Assembly: GCA_029779645.1 (NCBI GenBank)
Contig: JAKPAC010000010.1
Coordinates: 124,001 to 188,000 of the forward strand
DNA from: Actinomycetes bacterium
GTDB taxonomy: Bacteria; Actinomycetota; Actinomycetes; Actinomycetales; Microbacteriaceae
Direction of reading: 5' to 3'
Length of the DNA stretch: 64,000 nt
The position numbers and the translations under genes are program-made. A model generated the notes under the pieces. It was not told where the DNA came from and searched no databases. It saw only the letters and a program-made list of their open reading frames with translations. Below, one piece after another: positions 43,361-51,433 of this stretch. How positions within the stretch are numbered: position 1 is the stretch's first letter; each line of letters starts with the position of its first letter.

Positions 43361-44602
43361 ATGAGCTCATCCCCCGCGCTGGCGCGCCGCCTCGGCCTGG
43401 CCGACGCCGCGTTCATCGGCCTCGGCTCGATGATCGGGGCCGGCGTCTTCTCGGTCTGGGCGCCGGCCGCACAGGCCGCAGGCGCCGGGCTGCTGATCGG
43501 CCTCGCCATCGCCGCGGTGATCGCCTTCTGCAACGCCACGGCATCGGCGCAGCTCGCCGCCGCGCATCCCACCTCCGGCGGCACCTACGCCTACGGCCGC
43601 GCCGAGCTCGGACCGTGGTGGGGCTTCATCGCGGGGTGGTGCTTCGTGATCGGCAAGCTGGCCAGCTGCGCGGCGATGGCCCTGGTGTTCGCCGCGTACG
43701 CGGCCCCGCCCGGCTGGGAGCGCCCCGTCGCCGTGGCGGCGGTGGTCGCGCTGGCGACGGTCAATCTGCTCGGGGTGACCCGCACCGCCCAGCTGATCCG
43801 GGTCATCGTCGTGACGGTGCTCCTCGGCCTCGCGGTCGTGGTCGCGGCGGGCGTCGCGGCGCCGCCGCATCCGATCGCTGCGAGCACGCTGCTTGACGGC
43901 GGCATCCCAGGCATCCTCCAGGCCGCTGGGCTGCTGTTCTTCGCCTTCGCCGGCTACGCGCGCATCGCCACGATGGGCGAGGAGGTGCGCGACCCCGCAC
44001 GCACCATCCCGCGCGCGATCGTCATCGCGCTGGGCGCGGCGGTGGCCGTCTACGCCGTCATCGCGGTGGTCGCGCTCGCAGCCCTCGGCCCGGCGCTCGC
44101 GCACTCCAGCGCGCCCCTCGCCGACGTCGCGACGGCGGCCGGGTGGGGCTGGGCGCAGCCGGTGATCCGCGTCGCGGCGGCCGCCGCATCGCTCGGCGCA
44201 CTCCTCGCGCTCATCGCCGGCATCGGCCGCACGAGCCTCGCGATGGCGCGCGAGGGCGATCTGCCCCGCGTGTTCGCGGCGGTGCACCCGCGCTGGCGCG
44301 TGCCGCACCGCGCCGAGATCGCCATCGCGATCGTCGTCATCGCCGCGGTGCTGCTCGTCGACCTCCGGGGCGCGATCGGCTTCTCGTCGTTCGGCGTGCT
44401 GCTGTACTACCTGATCGCGAACCTCTCGGCGCTGCGCCAGCGCGGCGCTGCGCGACGGTATCCGCGCGCGCTCCAGCTCGTGGGCGTCGTCGGCTGCGCG
44501 GCGCTCGCGCTCTCGCTGCCGTGGCAGGCCGTGGCCGCCGGGGTCGCGGTGGTCGTGTTCGGCGTCGCGGGGCGCGCGATCCGCCTGCGCGCCCAGCGCT
44601 AG
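43361..44602 (+). CDS. APC-superfamily amino acid permease
   Basis: A 413-residue transporter with 11-12 helices. It starts 'LGLADAAFIGLGSMIGAGVFSVWAPAA', the first broken helix with the G-S-M-I-G-A-G substrate-binding motif of APC permeases. It continues 'PTSGGTYAYGRAELGPWWGFIAGWCFVIGKLASCAA', 'LLFFAFAGYARIATMGEEVRDPARTIPRAI' and 'IGRTSLAMAREGDLPRVFAAVHPRWRVPHRAEIA'. Cationic and neutral amino acid transporters of actinobacteria look like this; substrate not determinable. The stop TAG (44600-44602) and the hisS stop share a CTAG palindrome at 44599-44602, so the two convergent genes overlap by 4 nt. Confidence 0.9.
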   Translation: MSSSPALARRLGLADAAFIGLGSMIGAGVFSVWAPAAQAAGAGLLIGLAIAAVIAFCNATASAQLAAAHPTSGGTYAYGRAELGPWWGFIAGWCFVIGKLASCAAMALVFAAYAAPPGWERPVAVAAVVALATVNLLGVTRTAQLIRVIVVTVLLGLAVVVAAGVAAPPHPIAASTLLDGGIPGILQAAGLLFFAFAGYARIATMGEEVRDPARTIPRAIVIALGAAVAVYAVIAVVALAALGPALAHSSAPLADVATAAGWGWAQPVIRVAAAAASLGALLALIAGIGRTSLAMAREGDLPRVFAAVHPRWRVPHRAEIAIAIVVIAAVLLVDLRGAIGFSSFGVLLYYLIANLSALRQRGAARRYPRALQLVGVVGCAALALSLPWQAVAAGVAVVVFGVAGRAIRLRAQR

Positions 44603-45885
44603 TTGAGCGGTCGCACCTCGAGCGTCGCGGCGGTCGTGCCGCTCGAGACCGACGCGAAGCCGCTGAAGCCGTCGGCGAGCGCGCGCTCCAGCAGCCCCTT
44701 CAGGTTCTTCGTGCGCCGCTCCAGGCGCACGCGAGTGCCGTCGCCCACGAGCGCGGCCTTCAGCGCGAGCAGCTCGCCGAGCGGCACATCGGCGTCGTGC
44801 ACGAGCACGACGGATGCCGCGGCATCCGCCGCCGTCTCCTCCAGCAGGTCGACCAGGCGCTCGAAGCCGATCGAGAAGCCCACCGCGGGCACCTCCTGGC
44901 CGAGGAAGCGGCCGATCATGCCGTCGTAGCGGCCACCGCCGCCGAGGGAATAGCCCACGCTGGGGTGCGCGAGCTCGTAGATCGTGCCGGTGTAGTACCC
45001 CATGCCTCGGACCAGGAACGGGTCGAACACGAGCGGCGCCCCGGCGTCGCCGCCGTGCACCGCCGCGACGGCCTCGCCGATCGCGGCCAGATCAGCGACG
45101 ATCTGGTCGCTCACCCCCTCGGGGAGGGCCTTGCGGATCTGTCGCTCGCCGAAGGGGGTGTACTCGAGGGTCACCGGCCGGCGCATGAACGCCTCAACCG
45201 CGTCAACCGCCGCCGTGTTCGCGCTGCGCTCGCGCAGCTCGTCGACGACGCCCTGGGGGCCGATCTTGTCGAGCTTGTCGAGGGTGATGAGCACGCCCGG
45301 GCGTTCCGTCTCGGCGAACCCGAACACGTCGAGCATCGAGTCGAGCGCGCGGCGATCGTTGATGCGCACGGTGGCGCCCGAGAGCCCGAGCGCCGCGACG
45401 GCGTCGAGCGTCGCGATGATCAGCTCGGCCTCGGCGCGCGTCGACGCGTCGCCGATGATGTCGATGTCGCACTGCACGAACTGGCGGTAGCGGCCCTTCT
45501 GCGGGCGCTCGGCGCGCCACACGGGCGCCACCTGGATGGCGCGGAAGACGCCGGGCAGCTCGCCGCGGTGGCTCGCGTAGAAGCGCGCCAGCGGCACGGT
45601 CAGGTCGTAGCGCAGGCCGAGGTCGGCGAGCGCCGCCGGGTCGTCGGCGGCCTCGCGGATCGCGTCGGCGTCCATCCCGCGACGCAGGATGTTGTAGGCG
45701 AGCTTCTCGTTGTCGCCGCCGATCCCGGCGTGCAGGCGCCCGTAGTCCTCGACGACCGGGGTCTCGATCTCGTCGAAGCCGTGCGCGCGATAGCGCTCGC
45801 GGATCACGGCGAGCACGCGCTCGCGGCGTGCCTTCTCAGCGGGGAGGAAATCGCGCATACCGCGCGGCGGGTTCACGGATGCCAC
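44599..45885 (-). CDS. hisS: Histidyl-tRNA synthetase
   Basis: A 428-residue class II synthetase from GTG 45885. Motif 1 is 'PPRGMRDFLPAEKARRERVLAVIRERYRAHGFDEIETPVVEDYG'. Motif 2 is 'FRAIQVAPVWRAERPQKGRYRQFVQCDIDIIG', the histidine-binding loop is 'LVFDPFLVRGMGYYTGTIYEL' (HisA region) and motif 3 is 'AVGFSIGFERLVDLL'. The C-terminal anticodon-binding domain is intact. The frame extends upstream through Ala/Arg-rich sequence that belongs to the mazG antisense and is not coding. It is the last gene of the LLM-FMN reductase-mazG-hisS minus-strand series, 49 nt after mazG, and converges on the APC permease gene. Confidence 0.96.
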   Translation of the reverse strand: MASVNPPRGMRDFLPAEKARRERVLAVIRERYRAHGFDEIETPVVEDYGRLHAGIGGDNEKLAYNILRRGMDADAIREAADDPAALADLGLRYDLTVPLARFYASHRGELPGVFRAIQVAPVWRAERPQKGRYRQFVQCDIDIIGDASTRAEAELIIATLDAVAALGLSGATVRINDRRALDSMLDVFGFAETERPGVLITLDKLDKIGPQGVVDELRERSANTAAVDAVEAFMRRPVTLEYTPFGERQIRKALPEGVSDQIVADLAAIGEAVAAVHGGDAGAPLVFDPFLVRGMGYYTGTIYELAHPSVGYSLGGGGRYDGMIGRFLGQEVPAVGFSIGFERLVDLLEETAADAAASVVLVHDADVPLGELLALKAALVGDGTRVRLERRTKNLKGLLERALADGFSGFASVSSGTTAATLEVRPLN

Positions 45886-45934
45886 CCGGCCATTCTGCCA
45901 GGTCGACCGCCTCCGCCGTGCCGGCGCGGGCTCG

Positions 45935-46642
45935 CTACGCCTGTTCGGCCGGTCGCTCGGCCGCGCGGATCTCGCCCTCCAGCTCGCGCAACCGCGCCCG
46001 CAGCGCGCCCTCGGCGTCGACCCCGGCCGCGCGCGCCTCGGCGACGAGCGCGAGCAGGCGGTCGCCGAGCTCGGCGGCGTCGCCGGCCGAAGCGTCCGCA
46101 CGGCCCGCGCCCCCGGCATCCGCGCCCCCGGCGAGCCCGACCTTCGCCGCCTTGCCCAGCAGCTTGTCGGCGAGCGCGAGCGCCGGCATGCCGCGCGAGA
46201 GCCCGTCGAGCACGCTCGTGCGCTCGCGCTTCTCGGCCGCCTTCGCCGCGTTCCAGTGCACGAGCACCTCCTCCGGCGTCGCGGCCGTCTCGCCGGCGAA
46301 GACGTGTGGATGCCTCCGCACCATCTTGTCGGCCAGGTCGCCGGCGACGTCGTCGATGTCGAACGGCGCGTCGGCATCGCGCGAGGCGATCTCGGCGTGG
46401 AAGAGCACCTGCCAGAGCAGATCGCCGAGCTCCTCGCGCATGTCGACCCGCGACCCCGACTCGACGGCGTCGATCAGCTCGTGGCTCTCCTCGATCAGGT
46501 AGGGCACCAGCGCCTCATGCGTGATCCCCTGCGTCCACACGCAGCGCTCGCGCACCTCGCGCATCACCTCGACGGCCCTGTTCAGCCGCGCGTGCGCGGG
46601 CTCCGGCGCCGCGGTCCGGCCCGATTCGCGGTTGCCACTCAT
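45935..46642 (-). CDS. mazG: MazG-family nucleoside triphosphate pyrophosphohydrolase
   Basis: A 235-residue MazG with one complete catalytic domain: 'VMREVRERCVWTQGITHEALVPYLIEESHELIDAVESGSRVDMREELGDLLWQVLFHAEIA', with the E-E-x-x-E and later E-x-x-D metal-binding residues. It then has 'VRRHPHVFAGETAATPEEVLVHWNAAKAAEK', typical of the actinobacterial form. It hydrolyses non-canonical or damaged dNTPs (for example 5-hydroxy-dCTP in mycobacteria). The C-terminal 80 residues are Ala-rich and lack a second intact catalytic motif. The E. coli C-R-x-x-C segment is C-V-W-T-Q here. It lies 18 nt after the FMN reductase gene. Confidence 0.93.
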   Translation of the reverse strand: MSGNRESGRTAAPEPAHARLNRAVEVMREVRERCVWTQGITHEALVPYLIEESHELIDAVESGSRVDMREELGDLLWQVLFHAEIASRDADAPFDIDDVAGDLADKMVRRHPHVFAGETAATPEEVLVHWNAAKAAEKRERTSVLDGLSRGMPALALADKLLGKAAKVGLAGGADAGGAGRADASAGDAAELGDRLLALVAEARAAGVDAEGALRARLRELEGEIRAAERPAEQA

Positions 46643-46660
46643 CAGGCCAGCCTATGCCCG

Positions 46661-47317
46661 CTACTCCCCCGCCAGCCCGCCCAGCAGGTGGCCGAACGAG
46701 CGACCCTCGCCGAGGTACGACGCCGGGTCGAAGGCGTCGAGCGCGGGAGCGGCGACATCGCGCGCGAGCACGGCCGTCGCGAGCTCACGCGCGGCGCGGT
46801 CGATGCGCGCCGAGAGGGGCGAGGCATCCACGCCCTCGTCGCCCGAGTGCCCCCAGTCGTTCGACGCGGCGAACACGCCGGTCGACACGGGCGCCGCGTG
46901 CAGGTAGGTGAACAGCGGGCGGATCGCGTAGTCGATCGCGAGCGAATGCCGCGAGGTGCCCGCGTTCGCGCCGAGCAGCACGGGCATGCCCGTGAGCGCG
47001 TCGGGGTCGATCACGTCGAGGAACGACTTGAACAGGCCGCTGTAGCTCGTCGCGAAGATCGGCGTGACGGCGATCAGCGCGTCTGCCGAGACGACCGTGT
47101 TGATGGCCGACTCGAGCGCCGGCGTGGGGAAGCCCATCAGCAGGTTGTTCACCACGTCGTGCGCGTGATCGCGCAGCTCGATGACGTCGACCGTGACCGC
47201 GACCCCGGACGCCTCGAGCTCGCGCGTGACCGCGGTCGAGAGCCGATCGGCCAGGAGCCGCGTGGTCGACGGGTTGCTCAGGCCGGCGGTGATGACCGCG
47301 ATGCGACGCTCGCTCAT
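46661..47317 (-). CDS. LLM-partnered FMN reductase, CE1759 family
   Basis: A 218-residue NADPH-dependent FMN reductase-like flavodoxin fold. It opens 'MSERRIAVITAGLSNPSTTRLLADRL' (phosphate-binding loop), continues 'IELRDHAHDVVNNLLMGFPTPALESAINTVVSADALIAVTPIFATSYSGLFKSFLDVI', then 'MPVLLGANAGTSRHSLAIDYAIRPLFTYLHA'. The A-T-S-Y-S-G-L-F-K-S-F-L-D motif is the family hallmark. It should supply reduced FMN to the monooxygenase gene upstream, which it overlaps by ATGA (47314-47317). The substrate of the pair is not known. Confidence 0.9.
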   Translation of the reverse strand: MSERRIAVITAGLSNPSTTRLLADRLSTAVTRELEASGVAVTVDVIELRDHAHDVVNNLLMGFPTPALESAINTVVSADALIAVTPIFATSYSGLFKSFLDVIDPDALTGMPVLLGANAGTSRHSLAIDYAIRPLFTYLHAAPVSTGVFAASNDWGHSGDEGVDASPLSARIDRAARELATAVLARDVAAPALDAFDPASYLGEGRSFGHLLGGLAGE

Positions 47318-48534
47318 CGGGCACCCCCCTGGATGCCGAAGGCGGCGCCCGGCTTGGCGGCCGGCGACTGGGCGGTGGATGCCTCGGCAGCCGCGGCCTC
47401 GCGGGCGAGCGCGCCGCCGGGGGTCGGCAGCGTGCCCTCGCGCGCCTGGGCCACGCGGGAGGCGAAGGTCGGGGCATCCGGCACCGTCGCGGGGCGACCG
47501 ACGCCGAGCTCGCGGCGCAGCACCGGGACGACCTCCTCGCCGAGGATGTCGAGCTGGCGCAGCACCGTCTTCAGCGGCAGGCCGGCGTGGTCCATCAGGA
47601 ACAGCTGACGCTGGTAGTCGCCGTAGGTCTCGCGCATCGAGGCGTAGCGGTCGATGACCTGCTGCGGGCTGCCGACGGTCAGCGGGGTCATCTCGGTGAA
47701 GTCCTCGAGGCTCGGGCCGTGGCCGTAGACGGGCGCGCTGTTGAAGTAGGGGCGGAACTCGCGCACCGCGTCCTGCGAGTTGGCGGCCATGAACACCTGC
47801 CCGCCGAGGCCGACGATCGCCTGCTCGGCGGTGCCGTGGCCGTAGTGCTCGAAGCGCTGACGGTACAGCCCGATCAGTCGCTGGTAGTGCTCCTTGGGCC
47901 AGAAGATGTTGTTCGCGAAGAATCCGTCGCCGTAGTAGGCGGCCTGCTCTGCGATCTCGGGGCTGCGGATCGAGCCGTGCCAGACGAACGGCGCGACCCC
48001 GTCGAGTGGCGCGGGCGTGGCGGTGAAGCCCTGCAGCGGCGTGCGGAACCGGCCCGACCAGTCGACGACCTCCTCGTGCCAGAGCCGGTAGAGCAGCTCG
48101 TAGTTCTCGATCGCGAGCGGGATGCCCTGCCGGATGTCCTTTCCGAACCACGGATACACCGGCCCCGTGTTGCCGCGCCCCATCACGAGATCGACGCGGC
48201 CGTCGGCGATGTGCTGCAGCGTGGCGTAGTCCTCGGCGATGCGCACCGGGTCGGTCGTGGTGATCAGCGTCGTGGCGGTCGAGAGGATGATCCGCTCGGT
48301 CTTGGCGGCGATGTAGCCGAGGAGGGTCGTGGGCGCGCTCGGCACGAACGGCGGGTTGTGGTGCTGGCCGATCGCGAACACGTCCATCCCCACCTCCTCG
48401 ACCTTCTGCGCGATCGTGAGGATGTCCTTGATGCGCTCGTGCTCGCTGGGCGTCCTGCCGTTGGTCGGATCCTGGGTCACGTCGCCGACGCTGAAGATGC
48501 CGAACTGCATGCCGGATGGGTTGTGCTCGCTCAC
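47314..48534 (-). CDS. Luciferase-like monooxygenase, CE1758 family
   Basis: A 406-residue LLM-class flavin-dependent oxidoreductase. It opens 'MQFGIFSVGDVTQDPTNGRTPSEHERI', then 'EVGMDVFAIGQHHNPPFVPSAPTTLLGYIAAKTERIILSTATTLITTTDPVRIAEDYATLQHIADGRVDLVMGRGNTGPVYPWFG' and 'WHGSIRSPEIAEQAAYYGDGFFANNIF'. These define the CE1758 family, which always travels with a CE1759-type reductase. The GTG start is preceded by AGGAGG with 6-nt spacing. The physiological substrate is unknown. Its promoter region holds a TGAATGCATTCA palindrome. Together with the reductase it forms a two-component flavin monooxygenase. Confidence 0.92.
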   Translation of the reverse strand: MSEHNPSGMQFGIFSVGDVTQDPTNGRTPSEHERIKDILTIAQKVEEVGMDVFAIGQHHNPPFVPSAPTTLLGYIAAKTERIILSTATTLITTTDPVRIAEDYATLQHIADGRVDLVMGRGNTGPVYPWFGKDIRQGIPLAIENYELLYRLWHEEVVDWSGRFRTPLQGFTATPAPLDGVAPFVWHGSIRSPEIAEQAAYYGDGFFANNIFWPKEHYQRLIGLYRQRFEHYGHGTAEQAIVGLGGQVFMAANSQDAVREFRPYFNSAPVYGHGPSLEDFTEMTPLTVGSPQQVIDRYASMRETYGDYQRQLFLMDHAGLPLKTVLRQLDILGEEVVPVLRRELGVGRPATVPDAPTFASRVAQAREGTLPTPGGALAREAAAAEASTAQSPAAKPGAAFGIQGGAR

Positions 48535-48556
48535 GTCTTGCCTCCTCGTGGGAAAT

Positions 48557-48590
48557 GTCTATGCATCTGAATGCATTCAGTGTAACCACG
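48557..48590 (-). promoter_or_regulatory. Palindromic operator inside the likely promoter of the CE1758/CE1759 operon
   Basis: A perfect 12-bp palindrome TGAATGCATTCA lies at 48568-48579. Half of it recurs as ATGCAT at 48561-48566, giving ATGCAT-CTGA-ATGCAT at 48561-48576. On the minus strand TTACAC stands immediately upstream of the palindrome and ATAGAC 17 bp further on, a plausible sigma-70-type -35/-10 pair. The palindrome therefore occupies the spacer, the usual site for a MarR- or TetR-type repressor. No such regulator gene is adjacent. Confidence 0.5.
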
Positions 48591-48734
48591 CTCGAGTGAG
48601 ATTATTCCGAGAAGCGCGCCGACGTCGACTACGCTCGTGGGTCTTGCACCATCGCGTCCCCGCGACGCGCGTGCGCGTCGCGCGCGAAGCCCCGAAGGAG
48701 CACAGCCATCTCTCGTCCCAGCGCCGTCTCATCC

Positions 48735-49883
48735 ATGACCGAGCGCGCACCCGCGGGCTCCGCACCCGCGGCAACCGCGGCACCATCGCGCGCCCGCGTG
48801 CCGTTCTGGGACAACGTGCGCTTCGCGTGCATCGTGCTGGTCGTCGTCGGCCACGCCGTGCAGCGGCTCGCGCAGGATTCCGACGCGGCGATGACCCTGT
48901 ACATGCTGATCTACGCCTTCCACATGCCCGCGTTCGCGATCATCAGCGGCTACTTCTCGAAGGGCGACGCCCCGAGCCGGCAGCGGATGGCGCGGCTGAT
49001 CACCGACATCGTCGTGCCGTACGTGCTCTTCGAAGCCATCTGGTCGGTGACCAAGCTGCTCGTGGAGGGCCACGAGGACTTCAACTTCACGAAGCCCTCC
49101 TGGACCCTTTGGTTCCTGCTCGCCCTGGCGATCTTCCGGCTCATCCTGCCCTACCTCGCCCTCCTGCGCTGGCCGCTGCTGTGGTCGCTCGTGGTGTCGG
49201 TCGGCGCCGGCTATCTGCCCAATCTCGACAGCACATTCGCGCTGAACCGCACGCTGGCGCTCCTCCCCTTCTTCGTGCTCGGCTGGTGGCTGAGCGAGCA
49301 CGACGTCATGGCGCGCCTGCGCCTGCTCGCCGCGCGCCCCTGGTGGGTGCCGGTCGCCGCCCTGGCGGTCATCGCCGGGGCGGCCTGCGCGCTGTGGTTC
49401 GGCCTCGACGGCTGGCAGGAGATGAGCCTGCGGCGCTGGTTCTTCTACGACAGCTCGTACGCGAGCCTCGGGAATCCGCAGTGGTGGGCAGGCGGCATCC
49501 GCCTTCTGCTCATCGTGATCGCGGTCGTGCTCTCGTGCGCGTTCGCGGCGCTCGTGCCCCTGCGCCACACCTGGTGGACGCACCTCGGCCAGTACACGAT
49601 GTACGTCTACCTGCTGCACACCTTCGTGCTCTACCCGTTCCGCGAGTCCGGGGCGCTGCGCGGCCTCGAGCCCGTGTGGCTGTGGCTGCCGCTGGTGGTG
49701 GTGCTGTCGGTCGCCCTCGCGATCGTGCTCGCCAGCAAGCCGGTGCGCATCGTCTTCCGCGGCCTCGTGGAGCCGCGTGCGGCGTGGCTGTTCGCCGAGC
49801 GCGCGCTGGTCAGTCGGCGACAGCCGGCGCCGGCCGCAGGCTCCGGGCAGCCCGCACGATCCACACCACCAGCAGCACGATGA
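48735..49883 (+). CDS. Acyltransferase family 3 membrane protein
   Basis: A 382-residue protein with ten or more helices. The opening 'FWDNVRFACIVLVVVGHAVQRL' holds the catalytic-type His and Arg of membrane acyltransferase-3 proteins (OafA/OatA-like). It continues 'IYAFHMPAFAIISGYFSKG' and ends with 'YTMYVYLLHTFVLYPF'. Such enzymes O-acetylate envelope sugars. ATG 48735 has no ribosome site, whereas AAGGAG at 48695-48700 stands 7 nt before an in-frame ATC at 48708 (nine codons upstream), so the real start may be that ATC. The C-terminal tail is Arg/Pro/Ala-rich and overlaps the convergent gene by 74 nt. Confidence 0.88.
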   Translation: MTERAPAGSAPAATAAPSRARVPFWDNVRFACIVLVVVGHAVQRLAQDSDAAMTLYMLIYAFHMPAFAIISGYFSKGDAPSRQRMARLITDIVVPYVLFEAIWSVTKLLVEGHEDFNFTKPSWTLWFLLALAIFRLILPYLALLRWPLLWSLVVSVGAGYLPNLDSTFALNRTLALLPFFVLGWWLSEHDVMARLRLLAARPWWVPVAALAVIAGAACALWFGLDGWQEMSLRRWFFYDSSYASLGNPQWWAGGIRLLLIVIAVVLSCAFAALVPLRHTWWTHLGQYTMYVYLLHTFVLYPFRESGALRGLEPVWLWLPLVVVLSVALAIVLASKPVRIVFRGLVEPRAAWLFAERALVSRRQPAPAAGSGQPARSTPPAAR

Positions 49884-50268
49884 GCACGCCCTCCGCCGCG
49901 ATGTAGGCGTAGTGCAGGATCGACTCCCCCGGGTCGTTCCCGGCGACCACCTGGTCGGAGCGAGCGTTCAGCGACGGCCGGATCACGATCGTCTCGAGCA
50001 CGAGCATGAGCGCCATCGCGCACAGGAGGACGACATCCGTCCGGCGCACCCGCGGGCGGATCAGCGAGGCGATGACGAGCACTGCGAGCAGGATCCACCC
50101 GGCGATGCCGAGCGCGGTGAACATGATCCGCCCGATGCCCAGCCCGAGCGCCGTCGTGATGCCCGGCGCCGTGAACTTCAGCGGCGCCTCGATGAGCGAG
50201 AGCCCGATGATCAGCCCGAGCCAGAGCGACGGGACGATGAGGCGCAGTGCGGCGGCGGTGCGGGGCAT
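49810..50268 (-). CDS. Four-helix membrane protein, unknown
   Basis: A 152-residue integral membrane protein with four hydrophobic segments: 'LIVPSLWLGLIIGLSLIEAPLKF', 'IMFTALGIAGWILLAVLVIASLI', 'VVLLCAMALMLVLETIVI' and 'YIAAEGVLIVLLVVWIVRAA'. The L-I-x-A-P-L-K-F motif after helix one and the Arg before 'PSLNAR' are reminiscent of DUF4149-like and other small actinobacterial membrane proteins that carry a conserved 'SxxxAPxKF' turn. I cannot give a firm family. ATG 50268. Its last 74 bases are antisense to the end of the acyltransferase gene. Confidence 0.7.
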   Translation of the reverse strand: MPRTAAALRLIVPSLWLGLIIGLSLIEAPLKFTAPGITTALGLGIGRIMFTALGIAGWILLAVLVIASLIRPRVRRTDVVLLCAMALMLVLETIVIRPSLNARSDQVVAGNDPGESILHYAYIAAEGVLIVLLVVWIVRAARSLRPAPAVAD

Positions 50269-50372
50269 GCCCCCAGGGTACCCGGGCCCCGAGATGACGC
50301 GCCGTGTCGCTGCGTGACACGGCGTGACGCCGCCGCTGGGGGCGCGACGCGCGCCGGGGCTACCTTCGCCTC

Positions 50373-51407
50373 ATGGCCGATTTCACGCTCCCCGTCCTTG
50401 ATCTGTCCGAGCTCGACGGCGGCCCAGATGCCGCCCGGCGCTTTCGCGACGCGCTGCGCGCCGCCACGCACGAGGTGGGCTTCTTCTACCTCACCGGGCA
50501 CGGCGTGCCAGCCCAGCTGCAGCGCCGCCTGCTCGAGGCCGCCCGGGCGTTCTTCGCCCTGCCGGAGGCGGCCAAGCTCGCGATCGAGAACGTGAAGAGC
50601 CCGCAGTTTCGCGGCTACACCCGGGTGGGCGGCGAGCGCACCCAGGGCGCGGTCGACTGGCGCGAGCAGATCGACGTCGGACCGGAGCGCCCCGCGGTCA
50701 CCGACCCGGACGCCGCTGATTACTGGCGCCTCGAGGGCCCCAACCTGTGGCCCGAGGAGCTGCCCGAGCTGCGTGTCGTGCTGACCGAGTGGGAGGAGCT
50801 CCTGCGCGGCATCGCCGGGCGCCTGCTGCGGGCGTGGGCCGAGTCGCTCGGCGCCCCGGCCGACGCATTCGACCCGGCGTTCGGCGAGCATCCCTCGACC
50901 CTGATCAAGGTGGTGCGCTACCCGGGCCGCGACGAGCCCACACCCCAGCAGGGCGTCGGCGCCCACAAGGACGCCGGGGTGCTCACGCTCCTGTGGGTCG
51001 AGCCCGGCAAGGGCGGCCTGCAGGTCGAGAAGGACGGCGAGTGGATCGACGCGCCGCCGCTGCCCGGCGCGTTCGTCGTGAACATCGGCGAGCTGCTCGA
51101 ATACGCGAGCGACGGCTACCTCAAGGCGACCGTGCACCGGGTGGTCTCGCCCCGCGCCGGCGAGGAGCGCATCTCGATCCCCTTCTTCTACAACACGGCG
51201 CTCGACAAGGCGATCCCGCTGCTCGAGCTGCCCCCGGCGCTCGCGGCGCAGGCTCGGGGCGTGACGCGCGACCCCAGCAACCCGATCTCGGGTGTGCTCG
51301 GCGAGAACGCGCTCAAGTCACGCCTGCGCGCGCACCCGGACGTCGCCGCGATCCACCACGCCGACCTGCTCGCGAAGCACACCGTCGCGACGACGCCGGG
51401 GGCATAG
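50373..51407 (+). CDS. 2-oxoglutarate/Fe(II)-dependent oxygenase (isopenicillin N synthase family)
   Basis: A 344-residue dioxygenase. The DIOX_N region reads 'FTLPVLDLSELDGGPDAARRFRDALRAATHEVGFFYLTGHGVPAQLQRRLLEAARAFFALP'. The catalytic barrel gives the iron ligands: His and Asp in 'GAHKDAGVLTLLWVE' and the distal His in 'KATVHRVVSP'. R-I-S in 'EERISIPFFYN' is the co-substrate RxS motif. True isopenicillin synthases are rare; most such actinobacterial proteins have unknown substrates (ethylene-forming or flavone-type similarity). No peptide-antibiotic genes are near. A 10-bp hairpin follows and the gene converges on the acyl-CoA ligase gene. Confidence 0.9.
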   Translation: MADFTLPVLDLSELDGGPDAARRFRDALRAATHEVGFFYLTGHGVPAQLQRRLLEAARAFFALPEAAKLAIENVKSPQFRGYTRVGGERTQGAVDWREQIDVGPERPAVTDPDAADYWRLEGPNLWPEELPELRVVLTEWEELLRGIAGRLLRAWAESLGAPADAFDPAFGEHPSTLIKVVRYPGRDEPTPQQGVGAHKDAGVLTLLWVEPGKGGLQVEKDGEWIDAPPLPGAFVVNIGELLEYASDGYLKATVHRVVSPRAGEERISIPFFYNTALDKAIPLLELPPALAAQARGVTRDPSNPISGVLGENALKSRLRAHPDVAAIHHADLLAKHTVATTPGA

Positions 51408-51418
51408 CGCCCCCGGCG
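51394..51418. terminator. 10-bp hairpin between convergent oxygenase and acyl-CoA ligase genes
   Basis: Bases 51394-51403 and 51409-51418 are perfect reverse complements. The 5-nt loop contains most of the oxygenase stop codon. It lies 16 nt before the end of the converging ligase gene and can act in both directions. No U-tract. Confidence 0.65.
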
Positions 51419-51433
51419 CGGCCCGCGTCCGGC

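Noticed and set aside
46661..48589. 642-residue fusion of the FMN reductase with upstream sequence
   Set aside because: Upstream of 47317 the frame is a shadow of the CE1758 monooxygenase. The reductase begins at its own ATG overlapping the monooxygenase stop.
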